DNA of 64,000 nucleotides from NCBI GenBank assembly GCA_029255685.2, contig CM055319.2, positions 11,890,747-11,954,746 of the forward strand, in the 5' to 3' direction. This stretch comes from Silene conica (taxonomy: Eukaryota; Streptophyta; Magnoliopsida; Caryophyllales; Caryophyllaceae). The translations under genes and the position numbers were made by a program. Of this stretch, positions 11,635-23,858 are shown one piece after another. Under the pieces are notes generated by a model that did no database searches, was not told the origin of the DNA, and was given only the letters and a program-made list of their open reading frames with translations. The first letter of the stretch is position 1. Every line of letters starts with the position of its first letter.

Positions 11635-14078
11635 AAAATGGTTGTTTGCATGCTTTCCGTTTCGTTTTTTACGGAGTTATTGGAATAACAAAATAAAACT
11701 TGATAATTTTCGTTTAAATATATGATATGCACGAAAATATTTTAGCATGATACCTACTGTTTTCTAATATGATTTAGAATATTTGGAATAATTTTTGCAT
11801 GAATATTGATCATTGGTATTTTTATTTCGGTTTTTAATACGTTTTAATGGTTAAAAGTGATTAATTTTGGGAAAAAATAGTTAAAATAAGCTTCTGGCCG
11901 AGATTTTTCAGTATGATATCACATGTATTTTCTATAATATGAATATGATTTTTCGTAAATTATGGACTTATAAATCGTGTGATATGATTTTTAAGTGTTA
12001 AAATGCAAAAAGATGAATAAAAATGGGTTAAAATAGTTATATTATGAATTTGACTATAAAAATTTATGAGGATGTCACATGCAATATTTAAAATTTATGT
12101 TGAATTTTCCAGAAATTTATCTCAAATATTGCAATATTATAGATTTTTAATGTAAAAATCGGGTAATTAGTGACATAATTTCGACTTTAATAGTTTAAGT
12201 TGGAATTTGGCCATAAAAATTTAACACGATGTCATATATATTATTTCCAGCATGTATAAAATTTTCGAGAATTTTATCTTATTTTATGCTTGAGAAATAA
12301 TTTTAAATGTTAAAATCGTATGATATATGACGTAAATCGTTAAAATTTGCAAATGTTGTTAAAAATGGCCGAAAATATAACCCATTTTAGTCATATGTGA
12401 TATGTTCATCATGAAAATATTCTTGGGTGCCTAAAGTTTCAGATTTGATTTGTATTAATTTAATTTTGTTTTGTTAAAAGTAGCAATTAAAATTAAATTA
12501 AAAGGAGGCATGCTTTAAAATTTCGGCTATGGAGCAATGTGCCATTTAATTTTCTGTCCATCTTGTGTTCTTAAAAGGGTTTTGGAAGGTATAAAATTAT
12601 TATTAGTATTTAATTTGCATTTATGAAGTTAATTATTGAATTTTCCGACTTAAATTGCTCGTTTTACGTGTTATTTTCGAAATAATAATAAAACCGTATA
12701 AAATACTAATAATTTAACTTTCTGAAAATTTTAAGAACATTCTGGATTTTTCAAAATTTGAATTTTGAATTTTCGAAATTTTAATGTCTCTTTTGAATTT
12801 TATATTGTTTTTCCCGAAAAACCGAGTAATACCGATCAATATTAAAATATATTAAGTTAATTCATGTTCAAAGTTTGAGTAAGACTAAATTTTGAATCCT
12901 ATACGAGTTAGGATGATTAACTTAAGAATGAAAACCGTTTCATTTAATGCATAGTGTTGTTAAACGTTAAAACACGCAATTCCATAAAAACCGAGGTTTA
13001 CGATAACTATTTAAATAAGTGTTTTAAATAGGACGATTTGGCTTAGGATTTGCATGTTAATTCATATTTATATAAGCATTGCATATTTATATTATGAATG
13101 TCATGATTTATTTTTACGTAATTTTGGGAATTATGTAATTTACTTAGTATGGCCTAGTTTTTAATCGGTATTTCCCGTAATGTAAGGGGTTACCGATTCG
13201 GTTGTAATTTTGTGATCTCGCATCACCCAATTGTAATTTATTTCTATTTTATAATGTATAAAGTAGACTAGAAAAGTTGTAATATTTGTAAAATCCGGAG
13301 TTCCTTGAGGACGGTGCCATTCGGAAAGGAGTTCCGATCAAGACGGTGTTTACCTCGAAGTGCGTGCCGCGTGAAGATCAAGGGACCAAAGGAGTTGGTT
13401 TCCGAATTTGTACTTTGTTATTTCTTTTCTAGGAAAGGCCATACTAGGGTTTATTTATGCTTTTATTTTTGCTTTTATATGTTTGCATGCATAGCCAAAT
13501 CGTCATACATCGTATCATGCATTTTTCGATTTAATCGACCTAGTCTTTTATTTTATCGATAATTCACCGACTTAGTTCACTTAAACGGAGATAGATAATA
13601 ATTGACTAGATCTCTTACATATTAATTTTGAGACTTAGCCTTACCAAAAAGTACGGACCCATGAATCCCTTCTTCACAAGGACGTAGGCTCGGCTACACC
13701 GGGGTACTAAAATTGTCACGTTGGGTAAGTGGGGTAATAAAGATTACACCTTGAAATTTGGTTGATCTCAACGAAAGTATTCGTAACCGTAGTTGCAATA
13801 AGTTCGGGCTAAAGATAATTTTAAGAAAATTGTCGACCGAGAGTTCTAAGAGTAGAACCGATTAAAGAGTTAATCCACCAAATTATACCGATACGGGTTG
13901 AATCGGCTACACCGTGCCCGGATTAGTATGGGTTTGGGTCTCGGGATTGTTTACTTAATTGGGTAAGAGATCATTAAGTAAATATATTTAACTAAACTTA
14001 AAGTTTTTAGTTTAAATTATGAATTTAAAATGATGTTGTTTTCCTTTTATTATTGTAGTTTAATTTTCAACATCGACT
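11635..14078 (+). other. Long AT-rich leader of the gag-only element
   Basis: About 2.4 kb between the primer site and the gag start with no recognisable coding capacity. It contains repeated phrases such as AAAATTTATG and 'gatgtcac/at...aaaattt' blocks around 12050-12270 that suggest old internal duplications. A long untranslated leader is common in non-autonomous LTR elements. Confidence 0.6.
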
Positions 14079-14987
14079 ATGGCAACCAACGCTCCACCTC
14101 TCACTAACGTATCATGGCTTCGATCCTTTATGGATCGTTGCAAACTCGATAAGCATGGTTCCAATTTTAAGGATTGGGATGCGCAATTACAATTGGCCGC
14201 TCAAGGTGACGATAAGAGTCGTTACCTATCCGAAGCCGCTCCTCCCGCTCCGACCGCTCGTTCGTCGGTCCAAACTCGTGAGGCCTATGAAGCCTACATG
14301 AAAGAGTCCTCCGCTCTTAAAAATGTGCTCATCTTCTCCATGGAGCCGGATCTCCAAAGGAGTATGATTAAGTTGACCACATCATATGAGATATACACCA
14401 AGCTTGCGACCATGTTTTCGCAAACTCCTAGGGTGATTCAATATGAGGCGGCTTCCGCCTTCTTTGACATAACTTTCAAGGAAGGGCAAAAGATAAGCCC
14501 TCATGTGCTCAAACTTGTTGAGCTCGCGGAGACTCTAAAAGCTCAAAATGTTAATGTTCCCGACTCTCTAATTATTGACCGAGTTCTTCACTCGCTCAAT
14601 AAGGTTAAGGCATATGCTCAATTCCGGGTGAATTTTAATATGCGAAACCAAGAGACCACGTTGGAAGAGTTGCATAAGATGCTCGTCCAAGCCGAAAGGG
14701 ACGTGGGACTTCATGAAAGTTCCACCAAGGATGTTTTGAACATCGAAAAGAAAGGGAAAACGAGCTTCAAGAGGAATGCCTCGAAAGGCAAGGGCAAGAA
14801 AACGTTCAAGCCCAAAGCGACCAAAGAAAAGACCTTTTCGAAAGGCGCTTCCACCTCGTCTTCTAAAGAGCAAGACAAGTGCCATTATTGCACGAGGATC
14901 GGTCATTGGAAGCGAAATTGCCCCAAGTACTTAAGTGATCTCAAAAATGGGAAAGCTACCGCCGTAGGTAATAATTCTCGCGTATAA
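14079..14987 (+). CDS. Gag protein of the nested element
   Basis: Open frame of 302 codons from ATG at 14079 to a stop. The N-terminal ~210 residues form a Copia-type gag (UBN2 / Retrotran_gag-like) with conserved features such as FKDWDAQLQLAA, YEIYTKLATMF and VKAYAQFRVNFNM. A Lys/Ser-rich linker (about 220-265) precedes a single zinc knuckle, CHYCTRIGHWKRNC (CX2CX4HX4C), which would bind the element's RNA. The protein would form the capsid of virus-like particles. It is the only protein of its element, and no pol follows in any frame I could recognise. Confidence 0.9.
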   Translation: MATNAPPLTNVSWLRSFMDRCKLDKHGSNFKDWDAQLQLAAQGDDKSRYLSEAAPPAPTARSSVQTREAYEAYMKESSALKNVLIFSMEPDLQRSMIKLTTSYEIYTKLATMFSQTPRVIQYEAASAFFDITFKEGQKISPHVLKLVELAETLKAQNVNVPDSLIIDRVLHSLNKVKAYAQFRVNFNMRNQETTLEELHKMLVQAERDVGLHESSTKDVLNIEKKGKTSFKRNASKGKGKKTFKPKATKEKTFSKGASTSSSKEQDKCHYCTRIGHWKRNCPKYLSDLKNGKATAVGNNSRV

Positions 14988-17406
14988 TTCATGTCATTTA
15001 TCAACTTATGTATAGTGATACAAATGTGTTGATATTTACCCTTTTTAATTGTTTTAAAGGGCCACCCCCGAATAATGATAAGGGCAAGGACAAGGAAGCT
15101 TAAAGTTCCTTACTTGGATGGCTCCGGTAGCATCCAATTGATCGAAGACTTGAAGAGCTAGGCTCTAATTTTCATATTGTCTTCTTTCATATTTTGCATT
15201 TATTTATGGAACAATTTAATTTTCTTGTAAGACAAGGATTAAAATCCTAAAACAATGGTTGTAATTTTGGATATTAGTGACTTGGTTTTCAACCCGAGTC
15301 ACTACTTTTGTTCTTAATCAATGTTTTGATTTCTCAAATAAATTGCATGCCTTGTTTAAACATGAATAATAGTGATTTAATCACGCAATAAATATTGATA
15401 CGATCAAGTATATGATAATCAAAGAGTTGATTAAAACGGAGAACTACACCCCATGAGATAGATTCAATCAAAATGAGACTATATCAGTTCATTATAAGAT
15501 TTTCATTTTAAGTGAAAATGAGAATGTATTCATTACACCTATCAAACTTCAAACATTCAAATACATTGGTTGATCGAAATAGCTATCCTTAGACAAGTAA
15601 AAGTTATTGTTAGAAGGATAGAGTGGGAGAAAATGTTTCGCTCACAAACCAATGATATAAATAAAGGAAGGATCTTAGAGAAGATTCTCACTTGGGAGTC
15701 TTAAGAAGAACCCTAAATGATTTGAAGAAACTACGGGAGGACACTCGGAGAAAGGTTCTTTGTGTTCATTGTTTCATAGAGAGGAAACAAAGCCCTAAAT
15801 GATTTGAAGAAACTACGGGAGGACACTCGGAGAAAGGTTCTTTGTGTTCATTGCTTCATAGAGAGGAAACTTGAAACCCCGTATGAAATCATCGGTAGGA
15901 AAACGGTTCCTATGTAGTTATAAAGAAATTATCATGTCATTTTCGTCTCGAGGAAACGAAGACATGATAAGAAGGTAATGAATGATTGAATGGAAATAGA
16001 TCACTATAGGGATAGTGATAGTAATAATGATTCGAGTAATAGTTTAACATGCGAGAAATGAAAGGTTCATTTAAGATATCGAGAGATATTGATTTTAGTG
16101 GGAGCGATTTTCATAAAAAGAATTAAGCCTACCATTTAGAGAGAATGGGTGATTCTTTAAGGTGTAAAGAATAAGAGGTTTTCAATTCTAGATGATCAAA
16201 TACCTTATATCATAAGATGATGGAGTAACGGGAAGGTTTATTATATGGATAATAAAAGGTCGCCCATTAGAATTTAAAAATGGTTGGATACGTTATTCAT
16301 AAAGATGAATAAAACCATTATCAAATTAGCCAAGATGTTTGAAAATTGTAAAAGTGATGAAATCACTAATAAACTACAATATAGATTTCAGTACATAAGT
16401 GACTATAGAGAGTGATTTTAATCCCTCCAGTATATCGATACGTCACAAGTTATAAGATAACAGTGGGAGCTTTCCTCCGGAAAGGAAACTCAAAATCTAG
16501 AAAGAGTTCTAGAAATGTACTCAAATAGAATCATGTTATAAGGGATAATATGAGAATAAAGGAGACCAAAAGTTGTAAGTTTTGCTATTATAAATAAAGG
16601 TTATTCGCAAAACACTAATACAAACAGATGATTGTGCATCAAAATGCAATGTAATAGTGTTGACTATTGTTGCATGACAACATCATTTGAGTTATTAATA
16701 ACTCAAAGTAAAACATACTTTGTCAGAATCCAAATGGGTTGTATGAGACAATATTGAACCCCATAAGTGAACTGGATTGACTTAGTATAGCCCCTAGCCG
16801 CTTACATGAGGTGACGTCTCAAAGCGACTAGAGTGTGAGGCGATTGATGGCAAGTTCAAGTGCCATAGAGTCATATGTGATGACTAGTCGATCACATAGG
16901 CAGACTGTAAGAGACACTCTGTCGGGCAATGTGACCGCTTATAGAGTTCTGGAAATTTTATAGCCGGGTCGTGGCGAGAGCTGCTATAGTATTCTTGTGA
17001 GTCAATTCTTTGACTAAAGACTACTCTCCCAAGATGGTACAGTTTAGGCATAACTTTGATCCATTCTCTACGACTTTTCGTAACTGGAGTCAAATGGGAT
17101 TGTTTTGGGTTGTGACTGACTGTGACTGGTTGAAGGAAGTAGTGCGATAGAAATTGTCCACCCCTTGTCAGGGTTGTTCAAATCTCAGGGCCACTCGAGG
17201 AGTAATTAACTGGAAATGCGTGGCCACGCTCGGAAGGTATCTATGGTAGATAATTCCGGTCAGACAGTTATTCTCCAGATCGAGGAAACCATTCATGATA
17301 TGATCAAATGCAAGAACGACCAGAGAGAGACATCTTGCATTGAGTGGGAGATTGTAATAGGACAAGAGAATTGGTGACGCACACTTGTCGAGGACAAGTG
17401 GGAGAT
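14988..17406 (+). other. 3' non-coding region of the gag-only element
   Basis: No protein family is recognised in any frame over 2.4 kb. The stretch right after gag (to about 15170) still has codon-like composition, including Lys/Asp/Gly-rich phrases, and could be a relic of former coding sequence. The rest contains repeated phrases such as GTGGGAGAxxxT and AAACTACGGGAGG. Confidence 0.6.
15711..15874. repeat. 82-bp tandem duplication in the nested element
   Basis: Two copies starting CCCTAAATGATTTGAAGAAA at 15711 and 15793, near identical. They lie in the 3' non-coding region of the gag-only element and represent a recent slippage-type duplication. Confidence 0.9.
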
Positions 17407-18670
17407 TGTTGGGAAATGTGTCCTCAACAATAGTGCGATCACGTAATTAAATCTCATAACAAGAATGCACAAGGGATGATACGAATTATTAGTCAACTGA
17501 CCAACATTAATCGGTAATGATTGGCTAGCTAGAGTTTGACATTACTGTCGTATGACGGTGGTGGTCAGTTGATCCCTTTAGGTCACACCTTTAGGACAAT
17601 TCCCTTAATTGATAAAATGATCAAATGTATATTGATACGATTTGATCATATTCCTTAAACTCGTATATCGAGAAATTAGAGGTTAAATCTTAATGTAAGA
17701 TTTATGTTTAAAATTGAAACGTGTCAATTGTTAAACATTAAACGATATTTTAAGATATCGTAATTAGAATGAATTGGGTTAAAATTATTACAAAGGTTGT
17801 AAATCGTGTAGACGATAATCGTCATTTTATATTTGTAAATTAAATTACTTGTCATATAATATATGCGTATATATATATGTGTTTACATAATATTTATATG
17901 ATAAATATTTATGTTAAGATGATATTATTATGTGACATATAAGATGTCACATTTTACAATTTACAAACTTATAAAATGGAATCCATTTTAAGGATTATGT
18001 GGGACGGCTAGGTGGTTAGTGGTGTGGTTAATTAGTGTGTTTAATACTCAATAATCATATGTTAGACATATGCCTTGAGAACACTTACCTAGTAACCACC
18101 CTAGAGTCTTGAGAATGGAAATGTTCCCCTTGTTGCTCTTCCCATAGCCGGTTGCCCCCCTTCCCAAGTGAGCATGCTTGAGTTGTTTTATTATCTTTTA
18201 AGAAGCATGCTCATGATATATATATGATATAACATTCATTCTATTTCCTTCTTCTTCTTCAACCCTAGCCGAAATTGTGCCATAGTAAGAAGAAATTATC
18301 AACCTCTAATACTTATTATAAGATAATAAAATTATACTAATTGTAGTATTTAAATAGTATTTCTAATTAGAGAGATTGGAAATATATTAAGGAAAAACCG
18401 ATTCTTTGCCTAGCACAAAAGGGGCTTCGGTTTCATTGAGGGTTTTGTCTTGGTGCATCATTAGAGGAGGTGTTCTACTTTGAACACTAGGAGGATCATC
18501 CTTTCTTGCATTTGGACCGAGTGTAAGAACTCGTTATCTCTCCCATTTCCGCTTATAAAGCATGCATAAGATCTATTATAAACATGTTTATAAATATATT
18601 AATTAAAGGTTAATTAAAAGGTTTGTTAGTATGACTAAATTAGTTTATGAGCAACTAGTAAAACCTAACA
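17407..18670 (+). repeat. 3' LTR of the gag-only element
   Basis: 1264 bp, apparently identical to 10357-11620, and followed by the target duplication AGCGA. Confidence 0.95.
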
Positions 18671-19387
18671 AGCGAACTCGACATCCTCATCCTCCTCATC
18701 ACTTGAGAGAGCATTTAGAGCGAGTCCCTTTCCCTTTGAACTCTCTTGAGAGCGTTTAGTAAGTGAGAGCTCATGGGCCATGAGAGACCCCATTAGTTCA
18801 TTTAGGGAAAGTGCGGCAAGGTCCTTGGCCTCCTCAATAGCCGTCACCTTCGGTTGCCACTTTTCAGTTAAGCTTCGAAGGATCTTTCGGACTAAATCCT
18901 CGGATTCAAAGTTTCGACCTAGGCTTTTAAGTTCATTAACAATGCATGAGAAACGTGACGACAGACTGTTGATTGACTCATCTTTTCCCATGTTGAACAT
19001 CTCATATTGTTGCATGAGAAGATCAACACGGTACTTCTTGACTAGAGATGTACCCTCATGAGCTAGGCTTAGGGTATCCCAGATTTCTTTTGCGGAAGTA
19101 CAACCTGATATACGATTTATCTCTTGATCACCGATGCCATATTGAAGAATGGACATGGCTCTAGAGTTTTTCTCGATTTTTTTGTAATCATTTTCGTTGT
19201 ACTTTTCCTCATCTTTTGGTGTCGTTTTTCCATCTTTATCTGTAACCTCAACCTTAAGTGGGCCCTTTTGAATGATCATCCAACATTCATAGTCAACCCC
19301 CTTTACGTAGTGTTCCATGCGGTGTTTCCACCAAGCATAGTTTTCACCTTTGAAGATTGGGTACTTAGTGTGTTTAGACTCGTCCAT
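18665..19387 (-). other. Sirevirus gag, N-terminal part
   Basis: Starts at an ATG (19387) with MDESKHTKYPIFKGENYAWW, followed by SAKEIWDTLSLAHEGT and YEMFNMGKDESINSL. This is the UBN2 gag domain that opens Sirevirus and related Copia polyproteins. It is cut at its downstream side by the nested element at 10357-18670. Confidence 0.88.
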
Positions 19388-19436
19388 GACTACGGATCTT
19401 TCTCTTTGGTGGTAAGACCTAAATCAAGAGCACGAG

Positions 19437-19448
19437 GCTCTGATACCA
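19437..19448 (-). other. Primer binding site of the Sirevirus-type element
   Basis: The minus strand reads TGGTATCAGAGC two bases inside the right-hand (5') LTR. It matches initiator tRNA-Met and fixes the minus orientation. Confidence 0.9.
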
Positions 19449-19450
19449 AT

Positions 19451-20800
19451 TGAAGAGTCACGACGAGTTTAACACCTAAGAGGGGGAGGGGGTGAATTAG
19501 GTGACCTTTTAAAAATTTCTGATTTAAACTTGATAGTTTAAGAGTCAAGCAACGAAAGATAGAGTCTGAGCAACAGTATAGGCAACAGTTGCACAGACCT
19601 GCTAGTTATCGTAAGTAGCAAGCATTCGAAAGATTGATAAGAGAATAAACAAGAATATAAACAGGCGATATAAAAAATTGGTTCAGCTCCTACTCCGGAG
19701 CCTACGTCCAACCGTTATCTTATTAAAAGTTTAGAAGCTACTCCGCTTAACTAGAACTATTACAATAAGACAACTCGCCAACCTACTCCGGTTGCAATGC
19801 TTCAAGCTACTCCGCTCAAAGACTTGACTCAAACTTAGAGCTATTCCGCTCTAAGAGTTTTTGATGTTCTACCTTTGGTTTACAAGATCATGTCTCAAGG
19901 GTTCTCTTTTAAGAACATGGAGACTTCATTTAAGATCTAAACACAAGGTCCTTGAACATACTCATTAGACATTAAGAGTGCTAGTAGTGCTTAGGAGATA
20001 ATGTCTTTGTTAAAACCTTTTTGAAGACTTTTAAAAACTTAAAACATTTGCAAAGTTACTTTGAAGAATGAAGCACAAATCAGTTTTGCAAAGTTTGTAA
20101 TGAATGCACTAAAAAGTCTTGGCAATAAATGAACCCAAGGGTCCATATATATAGCCGAAATACAAAGGCCTTGAAACCCTAAAGCATGTGCTTTGTTCAC
20201 CTTTTACAACTATGTGATTGTCTTACTTGGTGGGTAAAAGGGTGAATCAGTTTGACAAAGAAGGAAAAGGACTGGTCAAAAACACAAGGCTCTATGTTGC
20301 ACTCATTTAGCTAAGGAAGCATTCAACTTTCCCTCATGGAGAAACTCACTTAGCTAAATGAGGAAATAAAGCAAGATTTTACTTTCACAAAGACCAAGTC
20401 TCCTTTGAATAAGATTTTCAACTTGATTTTCTGAACTTTGATTCAAATAATATTTTATTTAAACACAAGCTGATATTTTGAAAACAATTTCAAACATTTG
20501 AAATCCTCTTTGAAAATTATCTCCGTAACTAGCACTAGACACAGGTCATGCAACAGTCTGAGAACTGTTTCATGACTTTTGCACTTTTAATGACTTAGAT
20601 GAGTATGATCAATTACCTTGCTTACAACACTCTTTCTAGACTCGACTTAGATTGCTTCTCTTGCATCTTGGAACTTCTTCTTGATTTGTCTTTGATCATT
20701 CACAAGCTTGATATCATTTGCTATTAAACACAACACTTAGAAAAAGACATTAGAAGTGATTAGGAGTAACTTGGCATCATCAACATCAAGTGTTCTAACA
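19451..20800 (-). repeat. 5' LTR of the Sirevirus-type element
   Basis: 1350 bp, about 99% identical to 1505-2855. Carries the same cluster of CTACTCCG-centred repeats at about 19682-19856. Confidence 0.95.
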
Positions 20801-20805
20801 ACAAT

Positions 20806-22009
20806 AATACAATATTGTCTGTTTTAGGCTAAACTCTCAAGATTTATTCTTAAAATCTTTCCTAAAAGATCTGGTACTAATATATTTGGTAGACACTTTT
20901 AAAATGTTATTTCACCATTTACACCACCAAATTGAAACTTGGTCTCTAGGCCTGTATATTTGAGCTTACTGAAGTTGTAACTTAAACCCCGATTAAAACA
21001 TATGCTAGATAAAATTTATGTAAAAGTTATAGCACGAATTCTAGAGAATTTGCTCAAATTATGTACTCTTTATATAAGATTACAACCAAAATAGTGATCA
21101 TACACATTTAAGATATGGTCTAAGCTCATGATCGATCAGTCTTAACAATAGATCATTAAACTACATTTAAGATAGGTCTAAGCTCATGATTGATCAGTCT
21201 TGAACTCTTGATAATAGATCATTAAACTGTAAAATAAAGCAGATGACGAAACATAATTCTAGTTAAAATAGTATGCACAACAAACTTATAACATTTTACA
21301 ATCCAGCTAAAATAATAATATATAATGAGAAATAATTATGACTTATGAAATAATTAGAGAAAGACACCACTATATGGAGGCACGTAGCTAAATCCTGACA
21401 TAATTGCGTATGGAAGGATGTTTAGACGGAGATTCAAATTTAGTTGATAAAAAGTCCCTGTTTCCACTTTAAGCGAATATGTCGATGGTCTCGGTATTAA
21501 AGTTTGAAGGTATTTCTCGGGGAGGTGAACTCAATCCCTAAACATATAATTGCCGTGACTAAACATTAAAACATTATTGTGCTAATTTCACCTTTGAGCA
21601 TCGATGGATGAATGGATGGCCAACACCCTAAGTTTTGAACAATCTTTTATTTTAATGCTAAAATCAAACATTTGTGTTTGTGGTTTGCGTTCAAAGAATT
21701 TGTAGCTTTTTTTTTGCTATTCTTGTTTTAGACTAAAGTTGCTACTTGAATGCTCTGCAGTTTTGGTCTAAAATGTACAAATATAGAAATGAAAAAGGAA
21801 TAAAGTATAATAGGTCATCTACAAACCTTAACAATTTAACTTCAGTATTTTTTTACTTGAATTGAAATTTCACAAGTATGCAAGTCTATTTATCTCTTAG
21901 ATTAAATAGGAAAAAACCTCTATCTCAGGGACGGAGTGGCATTGATAGTTAGGGATAAGGGAGTTCTCGGTGGATCAGGAGCAAAGGTCAGAATGAATTG
22001 GGTCATTTG
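20806..22009. other. AT-rich stretch with a small tandem duplication
   Basis: No gene recognised. About 21107-21165 and 21166-21229 are imperfect tandem copies (GGTCTAAGCTCATGATxGATCAGTCTT...AATAGATCATTAAACT). The segment is the downstream flank of the Sirevirus insertion. Confidence 0.5.
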
Positions 22010-23042
22010 TGTAATACTCCTATCGTTTAGCTGTTGGGTTCTCGATCGAGTAGGTTATACTTGACCGAGTACTCATGTTTTGAGAGTTTTATTAGTTTGT
22101 CTAGGAGGTACTCGGTCGAATATAGATTATATACTCGATCCAGTATTGTGTACTCAATCGAGCACCCGATCGGGTAGCGGTTCTGCAAGATAATTAGAAT
22201 GTATGGGATGAAAATTAAAATTTTCATTCCGTCGAAACTTATTCTTAATCAGGTTTGTCTCCTAATCTCAACTCTAATCACTTTAATCAATATCTCGAAA
22301 GGTATCGTCAGTATTTACTCGTAGATTGTATTGTGCATTAGTCTTATCGTCAGTAAGTAGATCTTGTCTTTGTTTAATCGTTTTGAATCCTAGACTTTGG
22401 GGTAGATATTGTTATAAGTTTGTGATGCAAGCTATGTGATATTATAGGTGGAGACTTCGTAGAAGATTAATTCTAGTCTTGCGGTGGATTCCGTGATATT
22501 GTTATAAGGTAGTGTTTCCTTACTCAGTTTTCTATATGATTGATATTGGCTATATGTCACAATCTTTGTCTAAGTTATTATGTTTGAGATATTGTGACTA
22601 TGATGATTGTGATGATTGTGATATTGTTGTGGGACCATTGTCGAGAGATGGTTTCAACCCCATAAACGACCCTCGTGACTCCCGTCACGAAGGGGATGTG
22701 CACATTAATGATATGGGTTCGCTCGTTCGTGATGAGCGGGGCTTAGGTGGTAAGGTTACGGTCCCCACTGGCGGTGTGGATTACCTGTTGCGATGGGTAA
22801 TCCGATGATGCTACATGTTACGATGTGTAGTAGTGACTTTTGGAGATTATTCACGTGGCTGTGTTTGAGCATGATGATATCTGCTTGATTTTGTTTATCT
22901 TGTTTATAGAGTTGGTTGACCCCATTTTATTGTTGTCAATTATGGTGATCCATTCAAAGATGATGAGCAATTGATTAGCAGGTTGGTAGTGCAAGATGTT
23001 CAGAACATGACTTGGGACAAAGTCTTCACTTAGAGATGTTGT
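22010..23042. mobile_element. LTR-like remnant, copy 1
   Basis: Begins TGTAATACTCCTATCGTTTAG, like the sequence at 23043 (TGTAATACTCGTCGTTTAG). It contains a segment (about 22630-22830: ACCATTGTCGAGAGATGG, GATGAGCGGGGC, TGCGATGGGTAATC) that recurs at 31263-31450. Size and the TG start suggest a decayed LTR of a Ty3-type element, but no protein part is present. The first 180 bases are crowded with ACTCGATCGAGT-like palindromes. Confidence 0.45.
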
Positions 23043-23154
23043 TGTAATACTCGTCGTTTAGGGTCCCGTTGACCGACCCTTGACCATAGAGAAAGCTCTT
23101 GGTCAAAGCTGGAAGGGTCAAAGCAGAGGTTTAATCAAAATCCTTTTTTAATCA

Positions 23155-23570
23155 CACTACAAAAAAAACGCGGTGTTCTGACCGAAAAAATCCGTCAGGA
23201 AAATCGCGTTTCTGACGGATAATCCGTCAGAAATTTCCGTCCCAAAAATTCGTCACGAAAATCAACTTTGTGACGGATTTTCCGTCAGAAAAATAATTGT
23301 GACGGACTTCTGACGGTCTACCCGTATCATAAAAAATTCCACGGTCAAATTTTTTTTGACTTTTAGTGACGGATAAGCCGTCAGTAGCTGGTCAATTGTG
23401 ACGGATAATCCGTCAGGAATTATGTCCAAAAAGTCAATATTTGACTCAATTTCTGACGGAAAATCCGTCGGAAATTTGGTCAACTGTTGACTTTTGTGAC
23501 GGATTATCCGTCAGGAATTTAGTCAAATTTTGACTTTTTTTGACGGGTTATCCGTCAGAATTTAAAGCAG
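23155..23570. repeat. CACTA left subterminal repeat array
   Basis: At least ten copies of TCCGTCAG/CTGACGGA in both orientations, several as the palindrome TGACGGATWATCCGTCA. Known CACTA elements bind TNPA at such arrays. Confidence 0.85.
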
Positions 23571-23858
23571 TATAGGCTGAAAACAGCTGCTTGCTGTCCA
23601 GCCCAATGCGATAGCATTGTTCATATTTACAACCTCAAAATCACTAAATCCTGCAAAACATTCATCATCCGCCAAACGGAGATTTATATTTCCAAGTCGA
23701 CCGCTAAGCGGGAACCAACAACAATTAACCAACAACAAAGAAAAAACATGGGTAAGAAATTGAATTACATAAAAGAGTCTTCATAATTCATACACTAACA
23801 TAAAATATGTTCTAAAGTTAATAAGTCATAATCTCAGTTTGCATTTGACTAAACTATC

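Larger units (their letters stand above)
10357..18670 (+). mobile_element. Gag-only LTR retroelement nested in the Sirevirus gag
   Basis: LTRs at 10357-11620 and 17407-18670, both 1264 bp and TG...CA, with no difference seen on reading. Flanks carry the 5-bp duplication AGCGA (10352-10356 and 18671-18675). A primer site TGGTATCAGAGC starts at 11623, and a purine-rich tract ending GTGGGAGATTG leads into the right LTR. The only protein recognised is a gag at 14079-14987. No protease, integrase or reverse transcriptase motif was found in the 2.4 kb after it. This matches the description of TR-GAG-type non-autonomous Copia derivatives, which depend on enzymes made elsewhere. It looks whole in structure, and is very young given the LTR match and its nesting inside a young element. 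Confidence 0.92.
1505..20800 (-). mobile_element. Sirevirus-type Copia LTR retrotransposon, with a nested LTR element
   Basis: An LTR element on the minus strand: right LTR (5') 19451-20800, left LTR (3') 1505-2855, both TG...CA when read on the element strand. It is flanked by the 5-bp duplication ACAAT (1500-1504 and 20801-20805). A tRNA-Met-type primer site and a purine tract lie next to the LTRs. Order of parts is gag, protease, integrase, reverse transcriptase, RNase H, then an additional env-like region, as known for Sireviruses (Maximus/SIRE). Without the nested insertion it is about 11 kb, normal for the group. The LTRs differ at roughly ten sites in 1350, which suggests an insertion a few hundred thousand years old on a generic grass rate. 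The element is broken: the nested element splits gag, and there are perhaps two to four further breaks. Confidence 0.93.

Noticed and set aside
22512-22808. Plus-strand frame of 98 codons
   Set aside because: Lies inside an LTR-like remnant, and the corresponding block at 31,263 does not keep the frame.
23200-23560. Regular TCCGTCAG repeats suggesting a CRISPR array
   Set aside because: Irregular spacing, both orientations and position next to a CACTA end mark them as transposase-binding repeats.
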